Shown here piece by piece: positions 1 to 8,736 of a DNA stretch of 64,000 nt. The stretch is from positions 3,514,801-3,578,800 of the forward strand of contig NZ_MLJI01000001.1 in assembly GCF_002095535.1 (NCBI RefSeq). Direction: 5' to 3'. Position numbers and translations under genes: made by a program. Below the pieces are notes generated by a model that was given only the letters and a program-made list of their open reading frames with translations, did no database searches and was not told the origin of the DNA. The first letter of the stretch is position 1. Every line of letters starts with the position of its first letter. Source of the stretch: Pantoea cypripedii (lineage in GTDB: Bacteria; Pseudomonadota; Gammaproteobacteria; Enterobacterales; Enterobacteriaceae).

Positions 1-1990
1 TTGAGGCGTGGTGTAACTCCAGCTGCCATCCGGGTTGACCGTTACGGTACCCAGTACCGTGTTGCCATCGGAAATGGTCACAGTGGTACCGGGTTCCGCC
101 GTGCCGCTCAGCAGCGGTGAACTGTCATTGGTTGGGCTGCCCGCCGTAATCGGCACGACAGTGCTGCCGTCGTTGTTGCTGAGCTGCAAGTCAGCCGCTG
201 CCGCCGGAGCCTGAGTATCAATGGTGATATTGATGGTGGCAGAATCGGTAAGATTACTGTTGCTATCGGTGATAGTGGCGTGGAAGGCGTGTGTACCATC
301 AGCCAGGGTGTCCGGCGTAAAACTCCACTGTCCGTTACTGCCTGCCACGACGCTGCCAAGCAACGTATCGCCGTCATACAGCGTGATCAGATTGTTGGCA
401 CCTGCCAGGCCGCTCAGTACGGGCGTGCTGTCCTTAGTACTGGCACCATCGGCCAATGAAATCAGGGTATTGCCGCTATCGTCGGTCACCTGCAACGAGG
501 TCGTGGCTGGGGGTAAGTCTGCCGCGATCACCGCATCAAACGCAGGGGTCGCTGCACTGACATTACCGGCAGTATCCGTCACCGTCACCGTCAGACTGTG
601 GCTACCATTGGTCAGGGCTGGGGTGGTAAAGCTCCAGTTACCGTTGACATCGGTGGTCGTATTGCCCAACAGCGTGGTGCCGTCATAAATGCTGATCAGG
701 CTGTTCGGTTCCGCCTGGCCGCTCAGAGTTGGCGTGTTGTCATCAGTGGAAACACCCGAACTAATCGGCCCCTGGCTATCACCCACGTTATCCGTTAGCG
801 TCAGTCCGCTGGCCGCCGCCGGAGGTGTCGTATCGACGGTGAAGTTGATGGGATCGGACGCCGGGCTGGTATTGCCTGCCGGATCGGTGACCGTGGTGGT
901 CAGGCTGTGCTGGCCCTCACCCAGGGTTGGGGTAGTGAAACTCCAGTTACCGTCACTGCCAACCACCGTCGTACCCAGTACCGTGGTGCCATCCGAAATG
1001 GTGACGGTACTGCCTGGTTCAGCGGTACCGGTCAGCACCGGAGTGGTATCGTTGGTTGAACTGCCCGCAGGCACCGGAATTACCGTGCTGCCATCGTTGT
1101 TGCTGAGATTCAAATCACCGGCTGCTTCCGGTGCCACCGTATCAATGGTGATATGGATGATGTTGGAGTCAGTCTGATTACCGAGAGTATCGGTGATAGT
1201 GGCGTGGAAGGTATGCGTGCCATCAGCCAGGGCGGTCGGGGTAAACACCCACTGACCGTCACTGCCCGCCACGACGCTGCCTAACAACGTATCACCGTCA
1301 TACAGGGTGATGACGGCATTCGCCGTCGCCAGACCACTCAGCACTGGCGTGGTATCACGGGTACTGGAGCCATCGAGCAATTGCACCAGGGTGTTGCCGC
1401 TATCATCCGTCACCTGCAATGAGGTGGTGGCTGGCGGGAAGCCCGCAGCAATAGTCACATCAAACGCTGGCGTTGCCGGGCTGACGTTACCCGCAGCATC
1501 CGTTACAGTCACTGTCAGGCTGTGGTTACCGTTACTCAGTGCCGGGGTAGTGAAACTCCAGCTGCCGTTAGCCCCTGCCACGACACTGCCCAGCAGCGTT
1601 GTGCCATCGTAGACTTTGACAATGCTATTGGCTTCCGCCTGACCGCTCAGGGTCGGCGTGTTGTCATCGGTTGTTGCGCCAGCGGTCAATGGTCCCTGGC
1701 TACCGCCGACGTCATCGGTCACCACCACAGCACTTGCTGCCACCGGTGCCACGGTATCGACGGTGAAGTCAATCGGATCCGACGCCGCGCTGGTGTTACC
1801 TGCGGGGTCAGTCACGGTGGTGGTCAGGCTGTGTGAACCATCCGCCAGCGTGGGCGTAGTGTAGCTCCAGGTGCCGTCAGCGCCGACCGTCACGGTGCCC
1901 AACAGGGTGCTGCCGTCATAAATGCTGACCGTGCTGCCCGCTTCCGCAGTACCGGTTAAGGTTGGCGTGGTGTCATCGGTGCTCGATCCG
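1..1990 (-). repeat. Tandem Ig-domain repeats with a 924-nt higher-order unit
   Basis: The coding repeat is built from three different Ig-like domain types in a fixed order, A-B-C-A-B-C-A. Identical landmarks recur exactly 924 nt (308 residues) apart: atcaatggtgatat at 217 and 1141, and caggctgtg at 901 and 1825. Single domains are about 300 nt. Long near-identical copies of this kind expand and contract by recombination and are prone to assembly collapse. Confidence 0.85.
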
Positions 1991-2589
1991 CTGGTAATCG
2001 CCCCCTGAATGGAGCCTGCGGTATCTGTCAGAACCAGGTTAGTGGCAACACCTGGGGCTGTGGTATCACCACCGCCACCGCCGTTGTTACCGCCACCACC
2101 GTTATTCCCCCCACCGCCATTGTCACCGCCGCCGCCGTTATCGCCGCCGCCAGCATTGCTGCCACCGCCGCCACCGCCGCTGCTGGAACCGGCAAACATC
2201 GCGGCAATACCCGCCAGAGCAGCACCACCCAGACCAAAGGCAGCAATGGCGCCATCATGTGTGGTGTTTTCCGCCAGCAGCCCCTCGGTGCTGTCGATAT
2301 TCAAATACTGGAAGCCAGACTCCCCTGGATGCTCAACCCACCACAATGCCCCATTGTGGTCTTCCAACACCAAATCGCTCTCGCCATTTGGGCCATAAAA
2401 ATTATGAATAACAAGAACATCACCCGATTTTGTGGTGACAATAAGATCATTACCGTTGCGTGTGTAGGATTTAATATCTGACTTTTCAAGTTTGAGCTGA
2501 ACCACACTCGGAGAGGTCAACGTGATATTGTTGCCATTCAGCACCGAAGAGAGGGTGCCTCCTTTAGGCGTGACTGAGATATTATTCAT
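1..2589 (-). CDS. Giant BapA-like secreted adhesin, N-terminal part (runs off the left edge)
   Basis: Partial gene: 863 codons lie in the window and the frame is still open at base 1. Residues 1–100 match the BapA/LapF-type N-terminal prefix, including the pattern VLEDHNGALWWVEHP. A Gly/Ala hydrophobic stretch follows (about 113–135), then a Gly/Asn/Asp-rich linker (about 136–175). From about residue 176 there is an array of bacterial Ig-like domains of about 102 residues, each with TPxLxGxAEx, xIYDGxTLLG and DGxWSFTTP motifs. Seven domains begin inside the window. This architecture is that of type I-secreted biofilm adhesins, so a C-terminal secretion signal and a cognate ABC/HlyD/TolC exporter would be expected beyond the left edge; that is inference. 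Start ATG at 2589 has GGTGG 11 nt upstream. An intrinsic terminator lies just upstream. Confidence 0.85.
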   Translation of the reverse strand, partial: MNNISVTPKGGTLSSVLNGNNITLTSPSVVQLKLEKSDIKSYTRNGNDLIVTTKSGDVLVIHNFYGPNGESDLVLEDHNGALWWVEHPGESGFQYLNIDSTEGLLAENTTHDGAIAAFGLGGAALAGIAAMFAGSSSGGGGGGSNAGGGDNGGGGDNGGGGNNGGGGNNGGGGGDTTAPGVATNLVLTDTAGSIQGAITSGSSTDDTTPTLTGTAEAGSTVSIYDGSTLLGTVTVGADGTWSYTTPTLADGSHSLTTTVTDPAGNTSAASDPIDFTVDTVAPVAASAVVVTDDVGGSQGPLTAGATTDDNTPTLSGQAEANSIVKVYDGTTLLGSVVAGANGSWSFTTPALSNGNHSLTVTVTDAAGNVSPATPAFDVTIAAGFPPATTSLQVTDDSGNTLVQLLDGSSTRDTTPVLSGLATANAVITLYDGDTLLGSVVAGSDGQWVFTPTALADGTHTFHATITDTLGNQTDSNIIHITIDTVAPEAAGDLNLSNNDGSTVIPVPAGSSTNDTTPVLTGTAEPGSTVTISDGTTVLGTTVVGSDGNWSFTTPTLGEGQHSLTTTVTDPAGNTSPASDPINFTVDTTPPAAASGLTLTDNVGDSQGPISSGVSTDDNTPTLSGQAEPNSLISIYDGTTLLGNTTTDVNGNWSFTTPALTNGSHSLTVTVTDTAGNVSAATPAFDAVIAADLPPATTSLQVTDDSGNTLISLADGASTKDSTPVLSGLAGANNLITLYDGDTLLGSVVAGSNGQWSFTPDTLADGTHAFHATITDSNSNLTDSATINITIDTQAPAAAADLQLSNNDGSTVVPITAGSPTNDSSPLLSGTAEPGTTVTISDGNTVLGTVTVNPDGSWSYTTPQ

Positions 2590-2632
2590 TTCTCTATATT
2601 CCACCGAAGGTTATCAGAATCCATAAAAACGC

Positions 2633-2652
2633 CCGAAATCCGCAGATTCCGG
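2633..2652 (-). terminator. Intrinsic terminator between the EAL/small ORF pair and the adhesin
   Basis: On the minus strand an 8-bp stem (one mismatch) with loop TGCG is followed by GGGCG and a T5 run at 2629–2625. It lies 25 nt beyond the stop of the 60-residue ORF. Only 36 nt separate the T-run from the adhesin ATG. Confidence 0.65.
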
Positions 2653-2676
2653 TCTCACCAGTGAATACGCTTTTGG

Positions 2677-2859
2677 TTATTCACTTCTCTCTTTGACGAC
2701 CTCAATCATGCTGATGATGAAATCGTACTGAGCCTTGTTAAGCCGCCATCCTGGTAATGGGGACGTTTTATTTCTTAAAATGACAACGGGGAAAATGTCT
2801 TTTTTATTGATTGGCAGAACGCGAACTACATGAAACTCCTTAAACTCTTTTTTTGGCAT
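2677..2859 (-). CDS. Small hypothetical protein overlapping the end of the EAL gene
   Basis: A 60-residue ORF (start MPKKEFKEFHVV) in a different frame from the EAL gene, overlapping its last 34 nt. TGGA lies about 10 nt before the ATG. A longer version from an ATG at 2901 has no visible Shine-Dalgarno. No domain is recognised. The overlap and shared strand suggest translational coupling to the EAL gene, and an intrinsic terminator follows. It could be a chance ORF or the remnant of a longer EAL-protein tail after a frameshift. Confidence 0.45.
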   Translation of the reverse strand: MPKKEFKEFHVVRVLPINKKDIFPVVILRNKTSPLPGWRLNKAQYDFIISMIEVVKERSE

Positions 2860-3581
2860 ATCTGTTTTCCAGAAAGGTTTGCCGAGCCAGAACCTCTCCA
2901 TGACTTATCAATAAAATCATTAAGATAAGCACCAGGCCAGAGGTATCCCTGCATGCCATAGATGGCTTTATTTTCCAGCAGTTCAACATGGCGTTGGGTT
3001 TCAACCCCCTCAACAATGACGCCACTGCATAAATCGTTGAGATGGCCTAACAGAATGTCAAATATGTGATTTTCGCCATATTTCCAAAAAAAGGCTTTAT
3101 CGATCTTGACGCATTCAAATATTCCGCTACTCATCATGGTCAGATTGGAATATCCCGGACCAAAATCATCGAGCCATAAAGGGGCGATTTTTGCTAAACC
3201 TTTTAAAATTAACAAATCTGCACGCGTATACCGGGCAATGAAAAATGCCGATATTTCGAAGCGAAAAAAAGGCAACAGCTCCAGTTTTTGCTGGACTTTC
3301 TCGTCCGTAAAGATGCGGGTAACAATATCTCTGTTAATGTTTACGCTAATGACCTGCTGGAAATCTGTACGATAAAGTTGTTCCAGATGTTCAACCTGCA
3401 ACAGGAATATCTGCCATTTTTCTTCCGTCGATAAGTGGCTGAAAAAACCAGAATCTCTGGCGGAATTACGCTCGTGGTTAATATCAGCATCGTCGGCAAA
3501 ACGCGTCAGTAATTCCCAGGCAATGAGCTTGCCTGATAAACCGTATACCGGTTCTAATATGAAGACGTATTGCTGTTGCAT
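2826..3581 (-). CDS. EAL-domain protein, probable c-di-GMP phosphodiesterase
   Basis: 251 residues consisting of a single EAL domain with no sensor domain, similar in size to stand-alone EAL proteins such as YdiV. The EAL signature is WELLTRF (about residue 22) in place of EALLRW. Other active-site blocks are visible: VNIN (metal-binding Asn), FEIS (Glu), LDDFGPGYSNL (the Asp pair), KIDKAFF (Lys), VEGVET (Glu) and MQGYLW (Gln). Since all catalytic positions appear kept, hydrolysis of c-di-GMP is plausible; the EAL to ELL change leaves the Glu. GGGAG lies 11 nt before the ATG. The gene lies immediately upstream of, and on the same strand as, a giant adhesin gene, a setting that suggests c-di-GMP control of biofilm formation (inference). 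Confidence 0.75.
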   Translation of the reverse strand: MQQQYVFILEPVYGLSGKLIAWELLTRFADDADINHERNSARDSGFFSHLSTEEKWQIFLLQVEHLEQLYRTDFQQVISVNINRDIVTRIFTDEKVQQKLELLPFFRFEISAFFIARYTRADLLILKGLAKIAPLWLDDFGPGYSNLTMMSSGIFECVKIDKAFFWKYGENHIFDILLGHLNDLCSGVIVEGVETQRHVELLENKAIYGMQGYLWPGAYLNDFIDKSWRGSGSANLSGKQICQKKSLRSFM

Positions 3582-4264
3582 GCCCGCTAACGCTCCCTTT
3601 CACCACGATCCGACAGGACCTAAATGTCAGAACCCCTCATGTAAACAGCAAGGAAAACATCGCCAAAACTTAACTCCTTTACTGAAGGTTAACGTATAAC
3701 TTACAGTTTGAGAAATAGGCAAGGCCTAATCATCCGCTTCGTTTAATAGAAATCTCAAATTGATTTACTTTCGGTACTGTTTATCCATTGACCAAAGTTT
3801 CAGATAAGTCTTAGAATTAGATACCCACACAGATCTTCATGACAAATAAATCAATAGATAAGGTAATGAATTTAAACTAAAAATAAAAATTAATCATAAA
3901 TAAATTCATCTGACGTCAAAAAAGCGCTATCAAACCAGAAAACATGAGTTTCCTGAAGGTTCCAGAAAATAAATAGTCACTCAGTGCAATTATTTTGTGA
4001 CCAATGATCAAATTTTTATTATGCGTAAAAAACAAAACATAACAGCAAAGCTGCTTAGTAACGGCAGGTTGCCATGCGCAGCGCGGTGATTGGTGTACCG
4101 GCCAATCAGGTAACGGCTTCGCTTTTTTAAATAAATGAATAAGATAGCTATTCAACCGTGGATTCATTCCTGTCTGCCTGTCATCAGGTTAATTAACAGG
4201 GTGACCACGATCGCAGATTTAATAAGAGGGAGAACTGCGGAGATAATAACGGAGCGAAAAACAG
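3582..4264. other. AT-rich intergenic region, no convincing gene
   Basis: About 680 bp between the EAL gene and the speA terminator. An 83-codon minus-strand ORF at 3916–4167 is present, but its AGG lies directly against the ATG and no family resemblance is visible, so it is not called. The EAL-gene promoter presumably lies in the 3600–3900 part. In E. coli speB follows speA; here it is not in this interval. Confidence 0.6.
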
Positions 4265-4288
4265 ACCGAGCCACGGGTGTGGCTCGGT
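4265..4288 (-). terminator. Intrinsic terminator of speA
   Basis: Perfect 10-bp stem (accgagccac / gtggctcggt) with a 4-nt loop. On the minus strand it is followed by CTGTTTTT. It lies 15 nt past the speA stop codon. Confidence 0.9.
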
Positions 4289-4302
4289 AAAGAGATGATT
4301 AC

Positions 4303-6279
4303 TTATTCGTCTTCAAGGTAGGTATAGCCATACAAGCCGCTCTCGAATTCTTCAAGGAACTGCGCACGCAGTTCTTCGTCGATATCGGTCTGCTTAACCT
4401 GATTACGGAACAACGTCATCAGCTCAGCCGGGTTCAGCTGTACATACTGCAGCATATCAGCGACGGTATCGCCTTCATCTGACAACTGCACTTCGACACT
4501 GCCATCCGGGAAGGCAAACACATCCACGGCCTCAGTATCACCAAACAGGTTATGCATGTTGCCAAGGATTTCCTGATAGGCACCCACCATAAAGAAGCCC
4601 AGCATCGGTGGGTTGTCGACATCGTATTCCGGCATCGGCATGGTGGTGGCGATACCATCACCGTCCACGTAGTGGTCGATGGTGCCATCGGAGTCACAGG
4701 TGATATCGAGCAGCACCGCGCGACGCTGCGGCATTTTGTTCAGCCCTTCCAGCGGCAGTACCGGGAACAGCTGATCGATACCCCAGGCATCCGGCATCGA
4801 CTGGAACAGTGAGAAGTTGACGTAAATCTTGTCCGCCATACGCTCCTGCAGCTCATCGATAATCGGGCGATGCGCACGATTGCTCGGATCGAGATGCTGC
4901 TGAATATAATGACAGATGCTGAGATACAACTGCTCGGCCCAGGCGCGCTGGCGCAGATCATAAGTACCCGACGAATAACCGGTATGGATGTCGAACAGGT
5001 CCATCTGGCTGTCGTGCAGCCACTCACGCAGCGAACGACGCACGTTAGGTTCGTGCATCTCCTGCCAGGTATCCCACAGACTCTGAATTGGACGCGGCGC
5101 ATCGACATCCGGCGCGACTGGCGTGCTGAATTCGTTACGTTCGACCCCGATAATGTTGGAAACCAGTACCGTATGATGCGCAGTCACCGCACGACCGGAT
5201 TCGGTAATCACCGTCGGATGCTCCAGACCATTCTCTTCACAGGCATCACCAATCGCCCAGATGACATTATTGGCGTATTCATTCAGGCCATAGTTAACCG
5301 AGCAATCCGACTGCGAGCGCGTGCCTTCATAGTCCACCCCAAGACCGCCGCCCACATCAAAGCATTTAATGTTGACGCCCAGTTTCGCCAGCTCCACATA
5401 GAAGCGTGCCGATTCGCGCACGCCGGTGGCGATATCGCGAATGTTGGCCATCTGTGAACCGAGGTGGAAATGCAGCAGTTGCAGGCTGTCGATTCGACCG
5501 GCCTTGCGCATGATCTCAACCAGCTGCAATACCTGCGTGGCCGACAGACCAAACTTAGATTTCTCGCCACCGCTCGACTGCCATTTACCGGAGCCCTGTG
5601 ACGCCAGGCGCGCACGGATACCCAGACGCGGTACCACGTTGAGACGTTCGGCTTCTTCCAGCACCAGTCGCACCTCGGTCATCTTTTCGATTACCAGGTA
5701 CACTTTGTGACCGAGCTTCTCACCAATCAGCGCCAGGCGAATATATTCGCGATCTTTATAGCCGTTACAGACGATCACCGTACGCGTCTTACCAGCGTGT
5801 GCCAGCACCGCCATCAGTTCCGCTTTGGAACCGGCTTCCAGACCCAGCGGCTCGCCGGAGTTGACCAGCGATTCGATCACGCGTTTGTGCTGGTTAACCT
5901 TAATCGGATAAACCAGGAAGTAATCACCTTTATAGCCATAAGATTCACGCGCGCGTTTAAAGGCACCGTTAATCGAGCGCAGGCGATGTTGCAGAATCTG
6001 CGGGAAGCAGAACAGCGCAGGCAGGCGCTGGCCATCGGCTTCACGCTCTTTCACCAGCTTAGCGAGATCGACGCGAACTTCCGGCATGTCCGGGTCCGGG
6101 CACACGCTAATGTGGCCCAATTCGTTCACGTCGTAATAGTTATTGCCCCACCAGGCAATATTGTAGGTGCGCAGCATTCTGCTCGCTTCCTGGTCGTTCA
6201 TCGCCACCTCCTGCATGGAGCGGAGTACACCCTGTTCGCCTGCTGACGAACCCTTGATATTCTTCATGTCGTCAGACAT
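4303..6279 (-). CDS. speA: Biosynthetic arginine decarboxylase
   Basis: 658 residues, the length of E. coli SpeA, and near-identical to it by recall through most of its length. It is a PLP enzyme of the alanine-racemase-fold group IV family converting arginine to agmatine for putrescine synthesis. Visible blocks include PIKVNQ (PLP lysine region), [19 protein letters not shown] and the C-terminal ITCDSDG and GAYQE motifs. The ATG at 6279 giving MSDDM is preferred over one 12 nt further upstream because the family begins there. A terminator follows directly, so speB is not co-transcribed here, unlike in E. coli. A 45-codon ORF with a strong ribosome-binding site lies upstream on the same strand. 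Confidence 0.97.
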   Translation of the reverse strand: MSDDMKNIKGSSAGEQGVLRSMQEVAMNDQEASRMLRTYNIAWWGNNYYDVNELGHISVCPDPDMPEVRVDLAKLVKEREADGQRLPALFCFPQILQHRLRSINGAFKRARESYGYKGDYFLVYPIKVNQHKRVIESLVNSGEPLGLEAGSKAELMAVLAHAGKTRTVIVCNGYKDREYIRLALIGEKLGHKVYLVIEKMTEVRLVLEEAERLNVVPRLGIRARLASQGSGKWQSSGGEKSKFGLSATQVLQLVEIMRKAGRIDSLQLLHFHLGSQMANIRDIATGVRESARFYVELAKLGVNIKCFDVGGGLGVDYEGTRSQSDCSVNYGLNEYANNVIWAIGDACEENGLEHPTVITESGRAVTAHHTVLVSNIIGVERNEFSTPVAPDVDAPRPIQSLWDTWQEMHEPNVRRSLREWLHDSQMDLFDIHTGYSSGTYDLRQRAWAEQLYLSICHYIQQHLDPSNRAHRPIIDELQERMADKIYVNFSLFQSMPDAWGIDQLFPVLPLEGLNKMPQRRAVLLDITCDSDGTIDHYVDGDGIATTMPMPEYDVDNPPMLGFFMVGAYQEILGNMHNLFGDTEAVDVFAFPDGSVEVQLSDEGDTVADMLQYVQLNPAELMTLFRNQVKQTDIDEELRAQFLEEFESGLYGYTYLEDE

Positions 6280-6496
6280 CGCGAACCTCAATTTTCCGTT
6301 GGAATAAGAAATAGTTGCCGATTTTTGTCGTTGTTACGTCGGGAAAAAAATGCCCCATCCTGCGCAGACTCCCTTATCAGGTGCTCTTGGTAAGTGTAAA
6401 ACACCGGGCCGGGATGCGTGCAACCGGGCCAGAAATAGCCTGATATTTCCAGCGCTCCAGGCGCGTGAAAAACATCGACAGAATTGTGGGGACAGA

Positions 6497-6634
6497 TTAG
6501 CCGGCGCTCGTGTCGGGATAATTACCGCAACGAACAAAACTTCGACTGGAGAGTAAAACAGAAATGGAAACGGGAAGGATGGCCAGCGCGCACGCTGAAC
6601 GCAGTGAACCGTATAAAGAGAAAGATGGGTTCAT
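6497..6634 (-). CDS. Small hydrophobic ORF upstream of speA (possible leader or YqgB-like small protein)
   Basis: 45 codons beginning MNPSFSLYGSLRSACAL and ending NYPDTSAG. The ATG at 6634 is preceded by GGAGGTGATA (6650–6641) with a 7-nt spacer, an almost perfect anti-16S match and the strongest Shine-Dalgarno I saw in the window. The middle is hydrophobic (ALAILPVSISVLL). It sits on the same strand about 220 nt upstream of speA, the position of the 43-residue yqgB in E. coli. Shared residues (NP…YG.L) are too few to claim homology. It could be a regulatory leader peptide, a small membrane protein or chance. Confidence 0.5.
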   Translation of the reverse strand: MNPSFSLYGSLRSACALAILPVSISVLLSSRSFVRCGNYPDTSAG

Positions 6635-6928
6635 TACTTTTATCACCTCCAACGCATGGGGAAACATGCGGTAAACGGCCTGGGTGAAAGCCAGATATAG
6701 GCATATCTGACGAGCGCGACGCACAGCGGCGTCATCCTTTTGGGCTGTGGTCGACAGCAGCGGCGATTTATACAGCCTGACGCATAAAATTGCAAAAGCT
6801 TTCATGTAACCGGCCGATACCCTGAGAATGGCGGCCATCCGTGTCAGGAAAATTTGCCAGTTCCGCTGTTACGTAAAATGCGGAAACAGAAAAAGGGCTG
6901 GTAATTCGCTCAGTGAGTGACCTAGAAT
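6635..6928. other. Intergenic region upstream of speA and metK
   Basis: Roughly 290 bp between the small ORF and the metK control region. It should contain the divergent promoters for the speA side and part of the metK side. No further gene is supported. Confidence 0.4.
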
Positions 6929-6952
6929 AGCCATCCAGATGCTCATCCATCT
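6929..6952 (+). promoter_or_regulatory. Candidate MetJ box array upstream of metK
   Basis: Three contiguous 8-mers, agccatcc, agatgctc and atccatct, match the met-box AGACGTCT at 5, 4 and 5 of 8 positions. MetJ is known to repress metK through tandem 8-bp boxes, and the position fits. Individual matches are weak, so this is inference. Confidence 0.35.
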
Positions 6953-6959
6953 ATACACA

Positions 6960-7079
6960 AAATAATTCGAGTTGCAGGAAGGCGGCAAGGGAATGAGTCC
7001 CTGGGAGCTTGCTGAAGCAAGTGACCCGGGTGAATGAGTGCAGCCAACGCACCTGCAACTTGAAGTATGACGGGTATAA
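6960..7079. repeat. ERIC element (enterobacterial repetitive intergenic consensus)
   Basis: About 120 bp that follows the ERIC consensus: TTCGAGTTGCAGGAAGGCGG at the left, central inverted parts (ccctgggagcttgctgaagc … gtgacccgggtgaatgag), then acctgcaacttgaagtatga at the right. The ends are inverted copies of one another (gagttgcagg / cctgcaactt). It sits between the candidate met boxes and the metK start, so it is probably transcribed in the metK 5' untranslated region. Confidence 0.9.
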
Positions 7080-7157
7080 ACTGGTTAATTAACTTCCAGG
7101 CTGGCCTTGCTTACGCTACGCAGTCGAATTCAAACCATTTGTAAGGTAAAGAACAGA

Positions 7158-8309
7158 ATGGCTAAACACCTTTTTACGTCTGAGTCCGTATCAGAAGGAC
7201 ATCCTGATAAAATCGCTGACCAAATTTCTGACGCCGTGCTGGACGCCATCCTTGAACAGGATCCGAAAGCACGCGTGGCCTGCGAAACATACGTGAAAAC
7301 CGGTATGGTGCTGGTTGGCGGTGAAATCACCACCAGCGCATGGGTTGATATCGAAGAGATCACCCGTAATACCGTTCGTGAAATCGGCTATGTTCATTCC
7401 GATATGGGCTTTGATGCCAATTCCTGTGCGGTACTGAGCGCCATCGGTAAACAGTCTCCCGACATCAACCAGGGCGTTGATCGTACCGATCCGCTGGAGC
7501 AGGGAGCCGGTGACCAGGGCCTGATGTTTGGCTACGCCACCAACGAAACTGATGTGCTGATGCCTGCGCCGGTCACCTACGCGCACCGTCTGGTACAGCG
7601 TCAGGCTGAAGTGCGTAAAAATGGCACCCTGCCGTGGCTGCGTCCGGACGCGAAGAGCCAGATCACTTTCCAGTACGATGGCGGCAAGATTGTCGGTATC
7701 GACGCTGTCGTCCTGTCAACTCAGCATGCTGAAGACATTTCTCAGGCTGACCTGCGTGAAGCCGTGATGGAAGAGATCATCAAGCCGGTTCTGCCGACTG
7801 AGTGGATCAACGCCAGCACCAAATACCATATCAACCCGACTGGCCGTTTCGTTATCGGTGGCCCGATGGGCGACTGCGGTCTGACCGGTCGTAAAATCAT
7901 CGTTGATACCTACGGCGGCATGGCTCGTCACGGTGGCGGTGCATTCTCCGGTAAAGATCCATCAAAAGTTGACCGTTCTGCGGCTTACGCGGCGCGTTAT
8001 GTGGCGAAAAACATCGTTGCGGCCGGTCTGGCTGACCGTTGTGAGATCCAGGTTTCCTACGCAATTGGCGTGGCTGAACCGACCTCCATCATGGTGGAAA
8101 CCTTCGGCACCGAGAAAGTGGCAACCGAACAGCTGACCCTGCTGGTACGCGAGTTCTTCGACCTGCGTCCTTACGGCCTGATTCAGATGATGGATCTGCT
8201 CCAGCCAATCTACAAAGAGACTGCTGCTTACGGTCACTTTGGTCGCGAACACTTCCCGTGGGAAAAAACCGACAAAGCTGCACAGCTGCGTGAAGCTGCC
8301 GGCCTGTAA
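7158..8309 (+). CDS. metK: S-adenosylmethionine synthetase
   Basis: 383 residues. Makes SAM from methionine and ATP. The start [18 protein letters not shown] and the motifs [12 protein letters not shown] and [16 protein letters not shown] are diagnostic of the ATP- and phosphate-binding loops. The ATG at 7158 follows AAGGTAAAGAAC. An in-frame upstream ATG at 7107 would add 17 residues not found in the family and is rejected. A strong terminator follows. Repression by MetJ is expected from E. coli. Confidence 0.98.
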   Translation: MAKHLFTSESVSEGHPDKIADQISDAVLDAILEQDPKARVACETYVKTGMVLVGGEITTSAWVDIEEITRNTVREIGYVHSDMGFDANSCAVLSAIGKQSPDINQGVDRTDPLEQGAGDQGLMFGYATNETDVLMPAPVTYAHRLVQRQAEVRKNGTLPWLRPDAKSQITFQYDGGKIVGIDAVVLSTQHAEDISQADLREAVMEEIIKPVLPTEWINASTKYHINPTGRFVIGGPMGDCGLTGRKIIVDTYGGMARHGGGAFSGKDPSKVDRSAAYAARYVAKNIVAAGLADRCEIQVSYAIGVAEPTSIMVETFGTEKVATEQLTLLVREFFDLRPYGLIQMMDLLQPIYKETAAYGHFGREHFPWEKTDKAAQLREAAGL

Positions 8310-8330
8310 GTTTTAGCCCATCAGTGACAC

Positions 8331-8357
8331 ATCAGGGAGGCCTTTGGCCTCCCTGAT
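8331..8357 (+). terminator. Intrinsic terminator of metK
   Basis: Perfect 12-bp stem (atcagggaggcc / ggcctccctgat) with a TTT loop, 21 nt after the metK stop, followed by tcatttcc. Confidence 0.85.
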
Positions 8358-8365
8358 TCATTTCC

Positions 8366-8388
8366 GTCGCGGCGCGATTTATCGCGCG
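8366..8388. repeat. Palindromic repeat, family 1, left copy
   Basis: gtcgcggcgcgatttatcgc followed by gcg. It pairs with an inverted copy at 8459–8481, and a degraded copy lies at about 8414–8430. The family recurs at 28630, 28680, 38945, 54583, 59602 and 63599. Confidence 0.8.
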
Positions 8389-8458
8389 TCTTTTAACGTG
8401 CCAGAAGCCAAATCTGCACGATAAATCATGTAAACCCTTGCTCGCTTCAGCTCAAACC

Positions 8459-8481
8459 CGCGCGATAAATCGCGCCGCTAC
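8459..8481. repeat. Palindromic repeat, family 1, right (inverted) copy
   Basis: Inverted copy of the 8366–8388 unit, ending in the shared cgcgccgctac. Together they form a REP/BIME-like pair between metK and galP. Confidence 0.8.
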
Positions 8482-8533
8482 AATCCGTGTCTTTTTTTGA
8501 TGTCTATGCTTAACACATTGTGTTTACAACAAA

Positions 8534-8549
8534 GTGTTAACGATTACAT
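8534..8549 (+). promoter_or_regulatory. Candidate GalR/GalS operator (distal)
   Basis: gtgttaacgattacat fits GTGNAANCGNTTNCAC at most positions. It lies 300 bp upstream of the galP start. Confidence 0.6.
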
Positions 8550-8736
8550 TTTGAAACGCTTTAAATATCTGTGATTTAGGAATTTTGCAGCGTAGTCATT
8601 CCAGTAAAAATGCGTTATTTTCAGCGTCGTCTGATAGCCGATATTTAGAATGATGTCAGAAACTTAACAGGTACGATACCTTACTGGTTACTGAACCATT
8701 TTGGGCGAAAAATGCTGAATTACAGGGTTTCAGTGT

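Noticed and set aside
2009..2398. Proline-rich plus-strand ORF
   Set aside because: It is the antisense of the Gly/Asn-rich linker of the adhesin; proline runs come from reading Gly codons backwards.
3916..4167. 83-codon minus-strand ORF in the speA–EAL intergenic region
   Set aside because: Its AGG abuts the ATG with no spacer, the composition is that of the surrounding AT-rich DNA, and no motif is recognisable.
4870..6246. Plus-strand ORFs of 179 and 195 codons across speA
   Set aside because: Antisense shadows of the conserved speA coding sequence.
6522..6704. 60-codon ORF overlapping the strong-SD ORF in another frame
   Set aside because: No ribosome site of its own; the GGAGGTGATA serves the ATG at 6634 in the other frame.
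6960..7079. CRISPR-like or mobile element upstream of metK
   Set aside because: The sequence is a single ERIC element with no spacers, direct repeats or transposase.
7107..7157. Longer metK start
   Set aside because: Adds residues not found in the family and the better ribosome site precedes 7158.
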